Positions 1-12,400 of a DNA stretch of 64,000 bases are shown here, piece after piece. Source of the DNA: Morella rubra (lineage: Eukaryota > Streptophyta > Magnoliopsida > Fagales > Myricaceae); assembly GCA_003952965.2 (NCBI GenBank), contig CM025852.1, positions 1,129,545-1,193,544 on the forward strand. Direction: 5' to 3'. How positions within the stretch are numbered: the first letter of the stretch is position 1; every line of letters starts with the position of its first letter. The position numbers were made by a program, and so were the translations under genes. Below the pieces are notes generated by a model. That model did not search any database and had not been told where the DNA came from. It was given only the letters and a program-made list of their open reading frames with translations.

Positions 1-3000
1 TCAATACCATGTGCACAAGGTTATGTACAGATTCTCGAAAAATCAAAGGTTATAGTGGTCCCCAAGATAGCTAAAGGGCAAGGTTTATGTAATGCACTTT
101 TAGTTGGTCTTATGTAAGACGCATATGAATGGTCAGATCCTTGAAGCTTCGTGCTCTGCGTAGTTAAACTGAAGCTTAGGTGTGCTATTGATGTTTCTGC
201 ACATTGCTTCTCCTCTTCTTTTTGTCAATATCTACTCCCTTTACAATGTTCTTCTTAACTGGGCGTTCTCTGTTTTTTTCGTATTTTTGGTGTTTTTCCA
301 TATGAACTTATTTTTGTATTTGGAAATAAGTATAAACATCAGTCTTTATAGCAAATTAAGTGATGTGTTTTATTGTATGCCGTGGTGCATGATATTTACT
401 GTTCAGTCGTGTGGAGATTTTTTTTGAAACTTAATCCAAGATGATGGCATTACATTAGAAGTGTTCATCCCAGGAGTGTTTTATTATTATTGTAACAATG
501 GTTGGACAATGGTTGCATTTACACTGTTTCCCGATAGTCCAGTATTCGGGTTTAGGATTGTACGTGATTGTACAGTTCAGCTATCCTTTCTTTTATTCTA
601 TTTAGCCTTCTACCACTTATGAAGGTCTTGATTCTGTGTGCAAGTTTTCTGTTCCAATGTCTACAATTAACATGTAGCGAATTCACGGTTAAATGATTAT
701 TGCTCTGAATAGAGTTGGGGTTTCTGGGATAAGCTGCTATTAGTGTGGAGGCTGCAGTGCGAGTAATATGCTGAAAGCTTGAATGAGGGAACAGTGACAA
801 GAATATAACTATATGCTACTTTGGTCATAATTTTATATATTTGTGTCTGCTTCCAAATCGATAATTGGGGAAGTAACTGGAGGTTTTGGAGAGGGAATTT
901 GGATTTTTTCGATATAGTAATCAGAATTGGGGAAATGAAGGTGTGGGAGGTATGTTTTGGCGAACAGTTTATTAAGATGGAATAAAGTAACTTAATGCTA
1001 TTTTCTATTTACATCACAAATGATTTCTGGACTATTCTGATAAAAGGATGAGTTTACAGCTCTTTCTTTGTGTTATAAGTAAAAAAAAAAAGTGAACACA
1101 ATGATTGTGGATTCTAGGGTCATTTAAATCAGATTGGTTATTCCGTTGTTATATGGATGATGTACTTGTTTTGTTGGGTGGGCATTTTCATGTGGTGATT
1201 ATCTAGATCCATGTTAGATCTAGATTAACTTATGTAAAATATAGGTACTGAGTTTTTCTTTTGCAGGATCGTTCAATAGTTTAAACAAGAATTCCTGGAA
1301 AGATTCTTTTGATTTGAGTGGGTGATTTGCAAAATCTGGAATAGAAATGTCTCATCTCCGGAACCAGTGGGTTCTGGATTTGAAACCATGGAAGGGCATG
1401 AAGATCGAATAACTAGGACTGACTTTCTCAAGCACAGCCTGTGTGTTGGGATTTTGGATATTAATATTTCCTATTTTCGAATGTAATGTGATCATTCACT
1501 AGATTTTCTTCGTGTATTGGTGGTAATTGTAAAGATTTATTGAATTTACTATTCTTATTTTTGGACGTTTTTTGTGTGATTTTTGATTGTCATTGATGAA
1601 TTTATTAATGTGCTCTGATGTTAACTCTTACCCGTTTTTGTGGAATTCATTGTTCTTTACTTTTGTCGTCGTTAGTATCTACGTTGTTGTCAGTGTTTCG
1701 CGGTTAACCAGTGTTCTATTTGTTGATATTGGAATTCTGACGATCTGTATATATTCGCGCTCGCTATTCAGAAGTATCTAATTGGGTGATATTTTCCTGT
1801 AGGTATATATATGTAGGTTGGTGAAGAGTCAAGCAATTTCATGTAGTGTCATAATTTAGCTTGTCAGTTCCATAGGACTTGTCATAAGTGTGAGCTTTGT
1901 AAGATGAGAAGGTTATACGCGGCCTATTGTCGCGTGTGGGTTGTTTAATTTGATCTGATGTTTTTTACTTGTTCCGTTTTTTTTCTCGTTTTGAAGCAAT
2001 GGTTAAAAGACGTTTTGATGGTGTAAATTTTTTTATTTGGGGCGTGGTGTTATTTAATGTTAGTAGTATTTTGGGGGATTGGTTTGGTTTAGGTGTTTGT
2101 ATGTATAAATATGCTATGTTGATGGTAGAACATCTTAATGGTATTGGTTATAATTTCGTTAAAAAAAAAGAGATAAATAGTTTGGATGTTAATATGATTA
2201 GTGTGTTTGATTAATAAAGAGGATTTTTTGGGGAAATCGTAGGTAATGGTCTTTAGGCTTCTTTGGTAATTTTTGTTTTTTAATTTGAAATTTGTAGATT
2301 ACATTTAGCAATAGGAAAGTGGGCATAGTTACGTATTCTTTTGCATATGATTGTGGGAGGTTTTCTGTGTTTATTTTAGTAATCTGTAAGTAGTATCGGT
2401 TTTGACGATTGGGAGTCGGGTTTTATATTCATAGAGTTATCGGTGTTGGTCTGTGTTTTTTTTTTTCAGTGTTTTCCCCTAGTTCTAGTAGCTGGAGAGA
2501 AGCTATGGAGACATGTAATGTGGGTTTGGTTTCAGACAGGGTGAAAATTTGCGAAGTTTGGCTCAGAGTCTGTTGTGGTAAATTGGGGCCTTTGTAGGAT
2601 TATTTTTAGGTACAGGGTATTTGATGGGAGGAAGTTAGTTTTATGATTATATTAGTGTTGTAAGTTAGGAAAGGAACTTGTTTGCCATTGATACTTGAAT
2701 GGGATTATGGTGTTTTTTTAAGTTAATTTATTGTGGGATTTTTGTAAGCATAAGCTCTCTAACTGAAGTGATTAGCTAGGGTATGGGATAATGTTTAATA
2801 TTTTTGAGTCGAAATGATGTTATTGCTTTGCTGTTAGTCTTAGAGGGTTATCTTGGACGAAATTTGTGTTTGGTGGCAGTAGATTTGGATTTATTGGGGA
2901 TGTGATTGATGAGAAAATTAGTTACTGGTGTGGCACTATGGGTGCTGAGGATAGCAGTAGATTGGGCCTCTATGATAGTTTATTGAGTATGTTGGGGATT

Positions 3001-5998
3001 TTTTTTTTTAACTGGCTGATGGATATAGATGGGAATGTGTAGTTATTTTGATATATTCAATAAAAATTTCAGGTACGATTGATTAGAAATGAAATAATGT
3101 TAGAATGATGTTTTCGGGGTTGAGGATAGAGGGTATAGAGTGAGGGAGGATATAGAAGAGGATGATTAAGAGGAGAGTTCATTCAGTTTGACGATATTTT
3201 TTTATTTATTTAGGTGCTAGAGTTAGGACGCGATAGATGATACTGAGATTAGCTTGTATTATTTTAAGAATTAATTTTGGTTATGTTTTCTCTTATTATT
3301 TTGTTATGGATATTCAAATCATGTGGTTTTTAGTTATATTTAATTAAGAATTGGTGATTTGTCAGTATTTTATGCAATGCATGTGTTTCGGATAGCCAAG
3401 TACAGTTAATCGCAAGTAAGACAGGGTCGATATACTGGATGGAGCCTTGTTGAGCTTCTAAGTGGCAGAATATGCTATAAATGTAATATAGTTAGAAGGA
3501 GATTGTTGATATTTGTCATAGAAATTGTAGGAGTACTTCAATTGTACATTTCTATAAGTAGTAAAATTTGAGCTTAAGAATGGTGGTACTAACTATAATG
3601 AGCTATATGTTTCTGTTTCGTCTCAGGTATATGTCTCGTTGCTGTGGGGAAGTGTATCTTGCACTTGGGCTGAGACTCGGGCGTCCAGAATTTCGTTGAT
3701 CCGATTGGTCAGAGTCTGAGAAATTTTGAACTGGCTGTGTGACTTGCTATACTATGACGTTAGTTATCAATGTCACACTTGAGATTCTCATCTACGTACC
3801 TCGGGTATTTTTTTCTCTTGTCTCGCGGCATTTGGGTGCACTTTTATTATGCATGACCACATTTTTTCCCGGACATCTGATGTCGATTCCAAGTGCGTGT
3901 GAAGGCGGTCGTGTTCTGTGGCTACATACAGAATGACTCGAATACTTGGGGGGCCTTATTCTTGTTTGATGAATAAGTAGGGGGATTGATTTCTGTGTAG
4001 TGTTCGAGCTTTTTGGCTTTCATTAGCTACTTGAAACGAACAAGAGATTTAAGTAATCTGCTGTCTTTTTATACAGTTGTCTGTTCTAGGTGCTCATAGG
4101 CCTTCCTTACTTTACAATTTTTCTGAGCTCGCAACTTTTGGTTGGTGCCGGCAAACGTTAGAGTGCCTCCGAAGAGATTCTTCTTTTTTTCTTTCTGCTG
4201 CGCGGATATTATCAACCTTTTGAGTCGCAGTTTTGGATTTGATGTGATTTTGGACAATTCCCTGCGTTTGAGTGAACTTTTCTGGGTCGTAAAGATAATC
4301 GATCTACCTTGGGTTCTACTTAGCTATGAGTAGTTATTTGGGGCCTTGTAGTGTGTCTTGTATTTTTTTTTTTCGTGATATCATGTAGGCTCGTCTATTC
4401 TCTAATTTGTGCAGCTCGGGTTCCTGAGTGAATATGCTTCTTCTGTTCACGCCGAGGGCGCGGTTGGCGTTCTGCTTGACATTCAGCTCCTATTCTTTAT
4501 ATGAGCTAATCGTGGTAAGTTATATTCTTTTGCGTTTTAAGAGCAAGATAAGATGTTGGGAGCTGGATATCAGGTCTATGTTTGGTTAGTAAATTTACAG
4601 GATATAAGTTTTAGCATATACCCATGGTTATCTTGTCATTATTAGTTTCAGAATTAATTGTGGTGTTTATTTAATGGTTGTGTAGCAAGTGAGTGCTGAT
4701 TCTTTCTTTGTGTAAATTAATTTTGTCTACAAATTAAATTGTATGATTCAAGCAAAATTCGAGAAGACAGGGTGAATATTACATAAATATGGGGATGTTC
4801 ATTTGTTGTTAGGACAGTGTGTTATCGAACTTTATCAGCATTACGAATTTAATACTGTTGTTTCCGTTTTTTTTTAATGTAACTTTTTGATAATAGAAGC
4901 TTTATAGTTATCCTAATGTGATTTACAATTAAAAAATCTTCAGTTATTAGTTTTCTGTTGGAGTTATTTCACCTCTGCTTCGTCGTCTATTTTTTGTTGT
5001 AGTCTCGTATTTGAATGGCATATTTCCCAGTCGGAATGTTCTGCCCACCGTATGTCTATTTGTAGATAATGGTCACTAAACGTTCATTTCCAACTTGCTG
5101 TGTTCTACTGAAGGGTCCGTTCTTGTATTGAGGTTGTTTGATAAGTCACTGTCCTTAAGGGCTTGGGAGTTGCCTCAGTTTCTCAGTGAAGCCTAAACCC
5201 ATTTCTTTATCGGCGAGCGCTAAACATAGGACATCGTGGTGTCCCAAATGTTGGCGTTGCGTCTCATAGTAATACTAAGGATGCTCCAGGAAGTGATGAA
5301 ATAATGTCTGAGGGGGTCGGGAGTTGGTCTTCTATTGATATTTCCAAGAAAGTGGAATCGCAATTTTTTGTGCTATTTTGTGCGTCTCTCATATGGTCTC
5401 TGACCGCGTCGTTGGGCATGAGAACATTTTGCCGAAAAAAAACAATAAAAGAACGAGATTTATGGCGGTTGCTGTAACGTGGATGGGAGTGGAACTTGAA
5501 TGAATCTTTGACTAGAACTAGCGACGCACCATGCAGTTCGGTCCCATGTTTACGAGAACCATGTACGTTGTCACGGAGAAGTATAGGGAGCGTGCCTGTG
5601 CACTGTCCTTTTCAATATTTCATATATGCGAATGTTCTAAATTTCGTGGCACTGCATGAAGGAAAATTCCTCCTTAGAATGGATAAGCATACTCAAATGG
5701 AATATGGTCTAATACAGAAGTTCGTTTTACATGCATAACGGATAATAAATGATTTGTTAGAAAGAAAAAAGTGATAATAATCATTGCCTTCTATGCGTCA
5801 TCTTTTTTTTTATAAGAAAAAAAAGAAAATATCAATTATTATTTTCATTCGTGGCATTTTGTTTGTCAATTTTAGAGTCAAAATTTTACGTACATCAAAC
5901 AAATTTTTAATGTCAAATTTTATATTTTTTTACATATACAGTTTCAGTCATTTTTCATAAATCTTATCTAACTTTAACATTAAAAAATTTTAACATTT
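1..5998. other. Gene-poor T/G-rich intergenic tract
   Basis: No coding region can be supported here. The plus strand is rich in T and G and poor in C. Short open frames are common but their translations (rich in F, V, C, L, W, G) only reflect this composition and match no family I know. An isolated splice-acceptor-like site (polypyrimidine then gcag) sits near 1264. It could belong to a noncoding transcript or to the 3' part of a gene left of the window, but no reading frame accompanies it. Sequence becomes AT-rich from about 5.75 kb up to the gap. Confidence 0.5.
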
Positions 5999-6998
5999 NN
6001 NNNNNNNNNNNNNNNNNNNNNNNNNNNNNNNNNNNNNNNNNNNNNNNNNNNNNNNNNNNNNNNNNNNNNNNNNNNNNNNNNNNNNNNNNNNNNNNNNNNN
6101 NNNNNNNNNNNNNNNNNNNNNNNNNNNNNNNNNNNNNNNNNNNNNNNNNNNNNNNNNNNNNNNNNNNNNNNNNNNNNNNNNNNNNNNNNNNNNNNNNNNN
6201 NNNNNNNNNNNNNNNNNNNNNNNNNNNNNNNNNNNNNNNNNNNNNNNNNNNNNNNNNNNNNNNNNNNNNNNNNNNNNNNNNNNNNNNNNNNNNNNNNNNN
6301 NNNNNNNNNNNNNNNNNNNNNNNNNNNNNNNNNNNNNNNNNNNNNNNNNNNNNNNNNNNNNNNNNNNNNNNNNNNNNNNNNNNNNNNNNNNNNNNNNNNN
6401 NNNNNNNNNNNNNNNNNNNNNNNNNNNNNNNNNNNNNNNNNNNNNNNNNNNNNNNNNNNNNNNNNNNNNNNNNNNNNNNNNNNNNNNNNNNNNNNNNNNN
6501 NNNNNNNNNNNNNNNNNNNNNNNNNNNNNNNNNNNNNNNNNNNNNNNNNNNNNNNNNNNNNNNNNNNNNNNNNNNNNNNNNNNNNNNNNNNNNNNNNNNN
6601 NNNNNNNNNNNNNNNNNNNNNNNNNNNNNNNNNNNNNNNNNNNNNNNNNNNNNNNNNNNNNNNNNNNNNNNNNNNNNNNNNNNNNNNNNNNNNNNNNNNN
6701 NNNNNNNNNNNNNNNNNNNNNNNNNNNNNNNNNNNNNNNNNNNNNNNNNNNNNNNNNNNNNNNNNNNNNNNNNNNNNNNNNNNNNNNNNNNNNNNNNNNN
6801 NNNNNNNNNNNNNNNNNNNNNNNNNNNNNNNNNNNNNNNNNNNNNNNNNNNNNNNNNNNNNNNNNNNNNNNNNNNNNNNNNNNNNNNNNNNNNNNNNNNN
6901 NNNNNNNNNNNNNNNNNNNNNNNNNNNNNNNNNNNNNNNNNNNNNNNNNNNNNNNNNNNNNNNNNNNNNNNNNNNNNNNNNNNNNNNNNNNNNNNNNN
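5999..6998. other. Assembly gap of 1000 N
   Basis: Exactly 1000 N, a placeholder rather than a measured length. Its right edge cuts into a Copia reverse-transcriptase fragment, so the missing sequence probably holds more of that retrotransposon. Confidence 0.99.
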
Positions 6999-7264
6999 TA
7001 CAGCCTTTCATCCACCTTTTCAACTCCATCTTCTCTGCAAAACTTCTCCTTTTAATTCATTGGAGTTGAAGTTGGCTTGCACTCTTCCATGTTGAATTTC
7101 TTGAGGACTTCCTTTGCATATTTCTGCTGGCATATAAATATTTCATTTTGCTTTTGATATACTTGCATACCAAGGAAGAATGTCATCCTCTCAAGGTCTG
7201 TCATTTCAAAGACATCCTTCATTTCTTCTTTAAACTTATCAATCAACTCCTTGCTACTTTTTTC
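6999..7264 (-). mobile_element. Decayed Ty1/Copia reverse transcriptase fragment
   Basis: The minus strand encodes part of the Copia-type reverse transcriptase (RVT_2 family). The visible signature runs SKELIDKFKEEM, FEMTDLERMTFFLGMQV, the QKQNEIFICQQKYAKEVLKKF block, then MEECKPTSTPMN and, past one stop, KEKFCREDGVEKVDERLY up to the gap edge. A TAA replaces the residue after TPMN, where the family usually has a glutamine codon, so the frame is broken. Homology fades upstream of SKEL, near 7264, where a DD-containing motif would be expected. The fragment is a non-functional remnant. Gag, protease and integrase were not found to its right. Confidence 0.85.
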
Positions 7265-7300
7265 CTTACACATGTGAGGAATCTTTTTTGCAGGATACAT

Positions 7301-10300
7301 AAACAGAATATCTCTATCTTTAGAGTTATGTCAAAATCATATACCTGGGTTGGATTATATATGTGGGTAAGTTATTAGTGCACATTGACATCTAGACTTT
7401 TTTCAAAAAGTATTCTAAGTTCAATCTAATGATGTATTGGGCAATGGTGTGCTAATATGTCTAGGTCTGTGTTTTGGGTGATGTTTTGAATATCTCGAAT
7501 CTCAGAGGCCTTTATTTAAAGTACCAATTAAAGGTGTTTCCTTGCCACTTTAGGATTGTCTCTTGGTGTAGAAATCACTTCCTTTAGTTGCTATCACATG
7601 TTGGTTGTTCTTTCGTGTGTTTTGGGGGTTACGATTATATCTTGTCTTCCTGCACAAGTTATCTCTAGTATCGAAAATATAAGCCTAAGCTTGATCCGAG
7701 TCGCATTTTGTGTGGTGTATAACTCTGAGCGCTTTTTTTTTTGCCACAGTAGGAAGGCGTATACAATATTCTTTATTTGTATTTTTTGGTTAGTTCAGCA
7801 TGAGATTAATGTGTGGTGCCAAAATAGGTTTCAGTAAGAAAATCTTACTTCCAAGACATTCTTGGGCTTTATCCCTTTGACACAAGGTTTTTAGCCTTGT
7901 ACTTTGTTTTACAGAACCATCAAGGATTGAGCTTGGTCCTTGGTATCCAAGTTGACTCTGGTATAGCTTTTTCTTGTGTTTTGTATGGGTCTTTTGGTCT
8001 TAATTATTGATTAGCTCCCTTTGTCGTTGAGTGTTTCTTTTCAAATCATCTTTAGCTGTGCTTGACGCTTTCATTGTCAGCGATTTCCATTTTTGTTGAT
8101 CCGTACAGCTTCTTCGAACCTGGGCAGTTGGGGCTCCAGTTACTATGGCGACATTACATGTTGTTCTCTCTGAGTGAAATGTTCAGTTAGAGGTGTGTAT
8201 TTCTGGTTACCGTTACTAATGGTGTGCAGCATCCTGATTTATTCTATCATTGTCCACTCATGAACTCAAGCTTTTTTCATTCTCCCCATGACTTCCAGTT
8301 AATCCTAGCTCAGAGAATTAGAACATCCTACTGTGAAATTATTTGTTTGTGCTTGTTTTTGCTTGTTATGTAGATGCCTTAGCTTATGTCTTTGAAATTT
8401 GGTAGCTAGCTTTTTACAAAAATTTTTGCTATATTCTGTCTTGTTCTTTTTTTTGTCCAATTTTTCTTTCTCTAACTGAGGATGTAAGCAGAAAACATAA
8501 GATCAATGTCAAATGTTTCAAATTAAGCAACTTTTTTGTGTTTGATGTTATTTGACTATTGTTTATTGGCATTTCCTATATTAGGTGTAGTTCTGTTTTC
8601 TTGCTAAGCTTTTTTTGTGGTCAATTTTTGTGTTTTTGTTTTAGTTTTTGTTCTTATGTTAAACTGCTTTGGTGTGTAGGTGGGTTTACAGCCGTTGTCT
8701 GTTTGGCTCCAGAATTTGTTTTCTTTGGCTGCCTCACTTTTGTCATTAAGTCGAAGTCAGCTTGTCTATTCTCCATAACTTGTCCGATGTTTTGTGTCTC
8801 CTCCACAATCACTTAGATTATTGTTGAAGGAGTGAATGTGCTGTCAATTGATTTCGTGATGGGTCCGTTTCTTGAGTTTTTGTATCTTTCAAATCGTTTT
8901 TTTTAAAATTCTTTTCAGTTTCGGTTATGAGTATATTAACATTTCCATTGATCGAGAATTATTATCATACGTAACATTTTTGTCAGTGCTTGTCTTTTGG
9001 TTATTTCTAATCGCTAATGTTTTTAAACTTTCCGAGAATTTTCTTTAGCTAATCTCAGATTTAAACATTACATAAAGGATAAATCAGTCACATTCTTCTT
9101 GGGAGTAATTCATTCGAAGTGAGAGTCATATTATCGGATACTCTTTTTTATCTGTTCGATGTTTTGGGCATGATTGGTGTTTTTCATAGGTCTTATTCCA
9201 TCTCATCTTTGTGTATTCTAAGTTGCAGCTATGTTGTAGCTTTTTTCTCTCTAATCCTTTTTCTGTGAGAGGGAGGGGAAGGCGTGGGTCGTTGTCTTCC
9301 GCATTATTGAGACGTGATGGCATCATTTGTAGGTTGGTGGCGTCTTTGCATCGTAGGTTGAGGGCAAGTCTGTGGTCGCGCAAGATTGTTCTTCTTCATA
9401 AAAGTAGAGCGGCATGATGGAAATGCCCCAATCTCTTATGCAAAAGCACTGTATTTTGGGTGATATGTCTTTTCTATCTGTTGTAGCTATTACAGCCGCT
9501 GGTTACCGGTCTTTGTTTCTAGTCAATTTTAATGGAGAAGCCTTTTGGCCTTTCATGTGTTGAACTTTGATACTACCGTCTCTATGTCCTTTGTTGTTCT
9601 TTGTAGATACAGAGGTGTGGTTAGCATTTTGTTAATGTTAGTTTTTGGATGTTTTCAATAAAGAGACTTTAGTAGTGTGAACTTTTTTCCAGTCGATAGC
9701 GGTCATCACTTATAGAGAGGGTTTGTATTAATTTTCTAGGATATTACATATTTGGAAGATGTGCTAGTAGAATTTAAATATTCAAACCTTGTGGCGTTTC
9801 AAAGTTGGTCTATGCTTGGGTTCCTCGTTTGGCCTTGTGTTCTGTGTGGGGCAATAGTTGTGTGCTGTGGCATTTGTACTAAATTTCTTGGACTGTTAAG
9901 ATAGATAAGAGAGTCTTGGGTCAAGCTATATTGTGAGCTCTTTCTCGAGTCAATGGGAGAGTGTGCGTGGTGAGGAGTGGTTGTGTGGTTTTCAGACCAC
10001 TGATTCGTTGGATATGCAACTTAGTCTGTGAGTGTTGGTTGTGGCAGGATTAGGCATTTGTATAACTAGTGAAACGAAGCTGCGTCCTCTTTGGATTTTG
10101 TATTCTTCATGCTAGCTTTTTTTGTTCTGTCTCTTTTTGTTTGCTGTTTGAAAGGATTTGTCTTTGCATTATTAGTTTTGCCATGTAGCCGTTATGCAGA
10201 CTCTTTATCCACTTGGTGCTTTGTGTGACAATCTGTGGCAGGGTGTGGCTCTCTCGAACATTAGTCTTTTGTATATTGGTGGTGAGGTTTGATTTGGGTG

Positions 10301-11600
10301 TGTGTCGTTAGGTTGTGACGTAGGAAGCGCAATGTTGACAAGACTTGAGTGTTGCTGTGGTTTTTTGTGTGGCCTTGGGTTTTGGTTTGTTTTGTTGTTT
10401 TTTGCTTATTTTTTGGTAGTTGGTTAGGGATTGTTATAATCTCTTCTGGAGGGGGTCAGTTGTTGTGGGTGTTTGGTGTGTTTTGCTCTTTTTTTTTTTT
10501 GATTTTTCCACTGTTGGTGATTTTTTTGCTGGGTTGATTAGTCTTGTGATTTCATGTGGCTTTTTGAACAAAGTTATTCGTATTCCGCACTATCCTTCGT
10601 GGGGTGCATGTGGCGTCATGATAGCTCTTTGGTTTGTAGTTTGTCCGTGGCTGGTTGCGTTTCAACGAGATGTGCCGCAATTGTAAAGTTTTGATAGAGT
10701 TTTTGAGGGTTGTTGTGCTACAAGAGTATGTAAATTCGTGGTAGTGGGCTCAAACTGTTGGCTTCAATGTGGAGTTGTGAGTGACTAGTGGACTATTTTG
10801 AAATCATATTTCTAGAGTGAAAAGTGTAGAGAGAGATCAGTGCCAAGGAGTCTTACTTTGTTGACAATGCCAAGAATTCTATCAGAATATATTTTCGGGG
10901 TTTTGATTGTTTGTTAAATGTGGTTGAGCTCTTTTTGCATTCGTCAAATGCTCTGATTTCAAATTCTGTGATGATTGGGACTTGCATCCTTTGAACCCTT
11001 TCTATGTTCCTTACTATTTGGCTGTGTTTCTTCTATAGAAGGATCCTCAAATTTTTTCCTTTTAGTTGTCAGTTATTCGTGTATAAATGTTAATTGTGTT
11101 GGGATGTAGTGTCTGATTGCAGAACACAAGTGTTGGTTGTGCTGATTGATTTTATATTGTTGCTTTTCTCTTTTGTGATTTGTGTGTTGGTGCAGGGAGA
11201 TGGTGATGTGTCTAGAGAGTGGTGAACTTCGATTTATGATTGATTGGGTTAGGGCTGTGTGGAGTGTTTCGTTTGCACAGCTGTTCGCATTGAGATCATT
11301 TAGCATCAAAGAGGCGACTTGTGCGATTCTAGTTTAGCGTAGTTCCTAGGCTTACCTTGATGTTGAGTTTGGTGTTTCAGAGTAGACACTCGCGCGTGAG
11401 TTGTAAGGGGGAGAAGTGTGAAAGTGAATGTTTTTACCTGGGATCCATGTTCTGTTATATAGGTTGGTTTTTGTGGTTTTTGTTTTTTTTTTGGAAGGTG
11501 ATAGGTGGAGGTGATAGGTGTTCGGTGTAAGGGAAGAGTTCTTGTTTTTATGATTAGTACTTGATCTCATAGTACTTCTGGACTAAGTCCCTCGAGTGAC
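7301..11600. other. T/G-rich tract without recognisable genes
   Basis: I see no coding sequence, RNA gene or clear repeat boundary. The plus strand has strong T and G excess with very little C in places; 10,381-10,440 has only one C in 60 bases. If the Copia fragment on the left and the primer-binding-like site at 11.61 kb belong to one minus-strand element, this would be its internal region, but no gag or integrase remnant is visible. Confidence 0.4.
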
Positions 11601-11611
11601 TATTTAACTTT

Positions 11612-11623
11612 GTTCTGATACCA
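11612..11623 (-). other. Retrotransposon primer-binding-site-like sequence
   Basis: On the minus strand this reads TGGTATCAGAAC, matching the initiator-Met tRNA primer-binding site used by most plant LTR retrotransposons (TGGTATCAGAGC) at all but one position. The minus-strand sequence just before it ends in CA after a short spacer, as a 5' LTR would. No matching second LTR or polypurine tract was identified, so this is only a hint of an old minus-strand LTR element. Confidence 0.35.
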
Positions 11624-11874
11624 ATTTTGTTGATATTCATAGAGAGTTAGTAATGTGACTAAGGATATTAGAGACGCGATAAGTTTAGAGGACTGCAGAA
11701 TAAGCTATTGTTAGTTTTATTGTGTTAATCAAGTCATTAAGTAGAAATCTGAAGTTTTCATGTAAAATTATGCTAACGCTAAGTTGCCGTATAAAAAGTT
11801 AGCTATTAAAGTAATGAGTCAGCATAATAAATGCATAAGTAAGCAGTTATGAAGTCGACTGCCATATCAACGAA

Positions 11875-12400
11875 GCACGTATCACAGAGGACGGTCAATT
11901 GTGAGTTATGGGCTTTAAGCTTTTGGGAGCCATCCATTCTGACCTTAGTTGGAGATTTCAACTCTCTGTGTAGTGGAGATTGATAGTTTCACTGTTTAAC
12001 GTCACAGATTTGAAGAACTCTATTTGAACTGGGAGAGTGACTATTGTTTAGGCTTTATGGGGTAGGATCCAGGGTGACAATAGGAAAGGTTGTTTTCCTG
12101 GAGAGATAATCCACTCATTTCGGACCGAGCGACGGAATAAAGGTCGTAGTACCTTGGTATGATTTATTTTCAGCGACGGAAGCTTCCTTTTTAATCCAAA
12201 CTTTCGTCCTACCATGTGGCCGGCAAACCCAGATAATAATCAAGCTGACGAAAGCGCATGGTGATGGCGCACTGGAAACACAAACCACATCCACATATTT
12301 GCAAGACCACCTTGGTCAAGTTCATAATTGGGATGATTAGAAACGAAAATTCATAATTGGGTTGATATTCTAGATTTCGCAAATGCCTTTTAGCTCACAG
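11875..12400. repeat. Direct repeat, copy A
   Basis: About 0.5 kb that recurs at about 17,535-18,065 in the same orientation. The best-conserved block runs from GACGGAAGCTT (about 12,175) through CTACCATGTGGCCG, TTTGCAAGACCACCTTGGTC and GATGATTAGAAACGAAAATT to TTTCGCAAATGCCTTTTAGC (12,395). Leftward, similarity is weaker but still visible, for example the GAGCGAC block near 12,127 and GGGCTTT...CCATCCAT near 11,920. No coding content is recognised. Confidence 0.7.

Noticed and set aside
5980-7029. Long open frames spanning the N gap (also 58,508-59,660)
   Set aside because: They consist of N translated as unknown residues; they are artefacts of the gaps.
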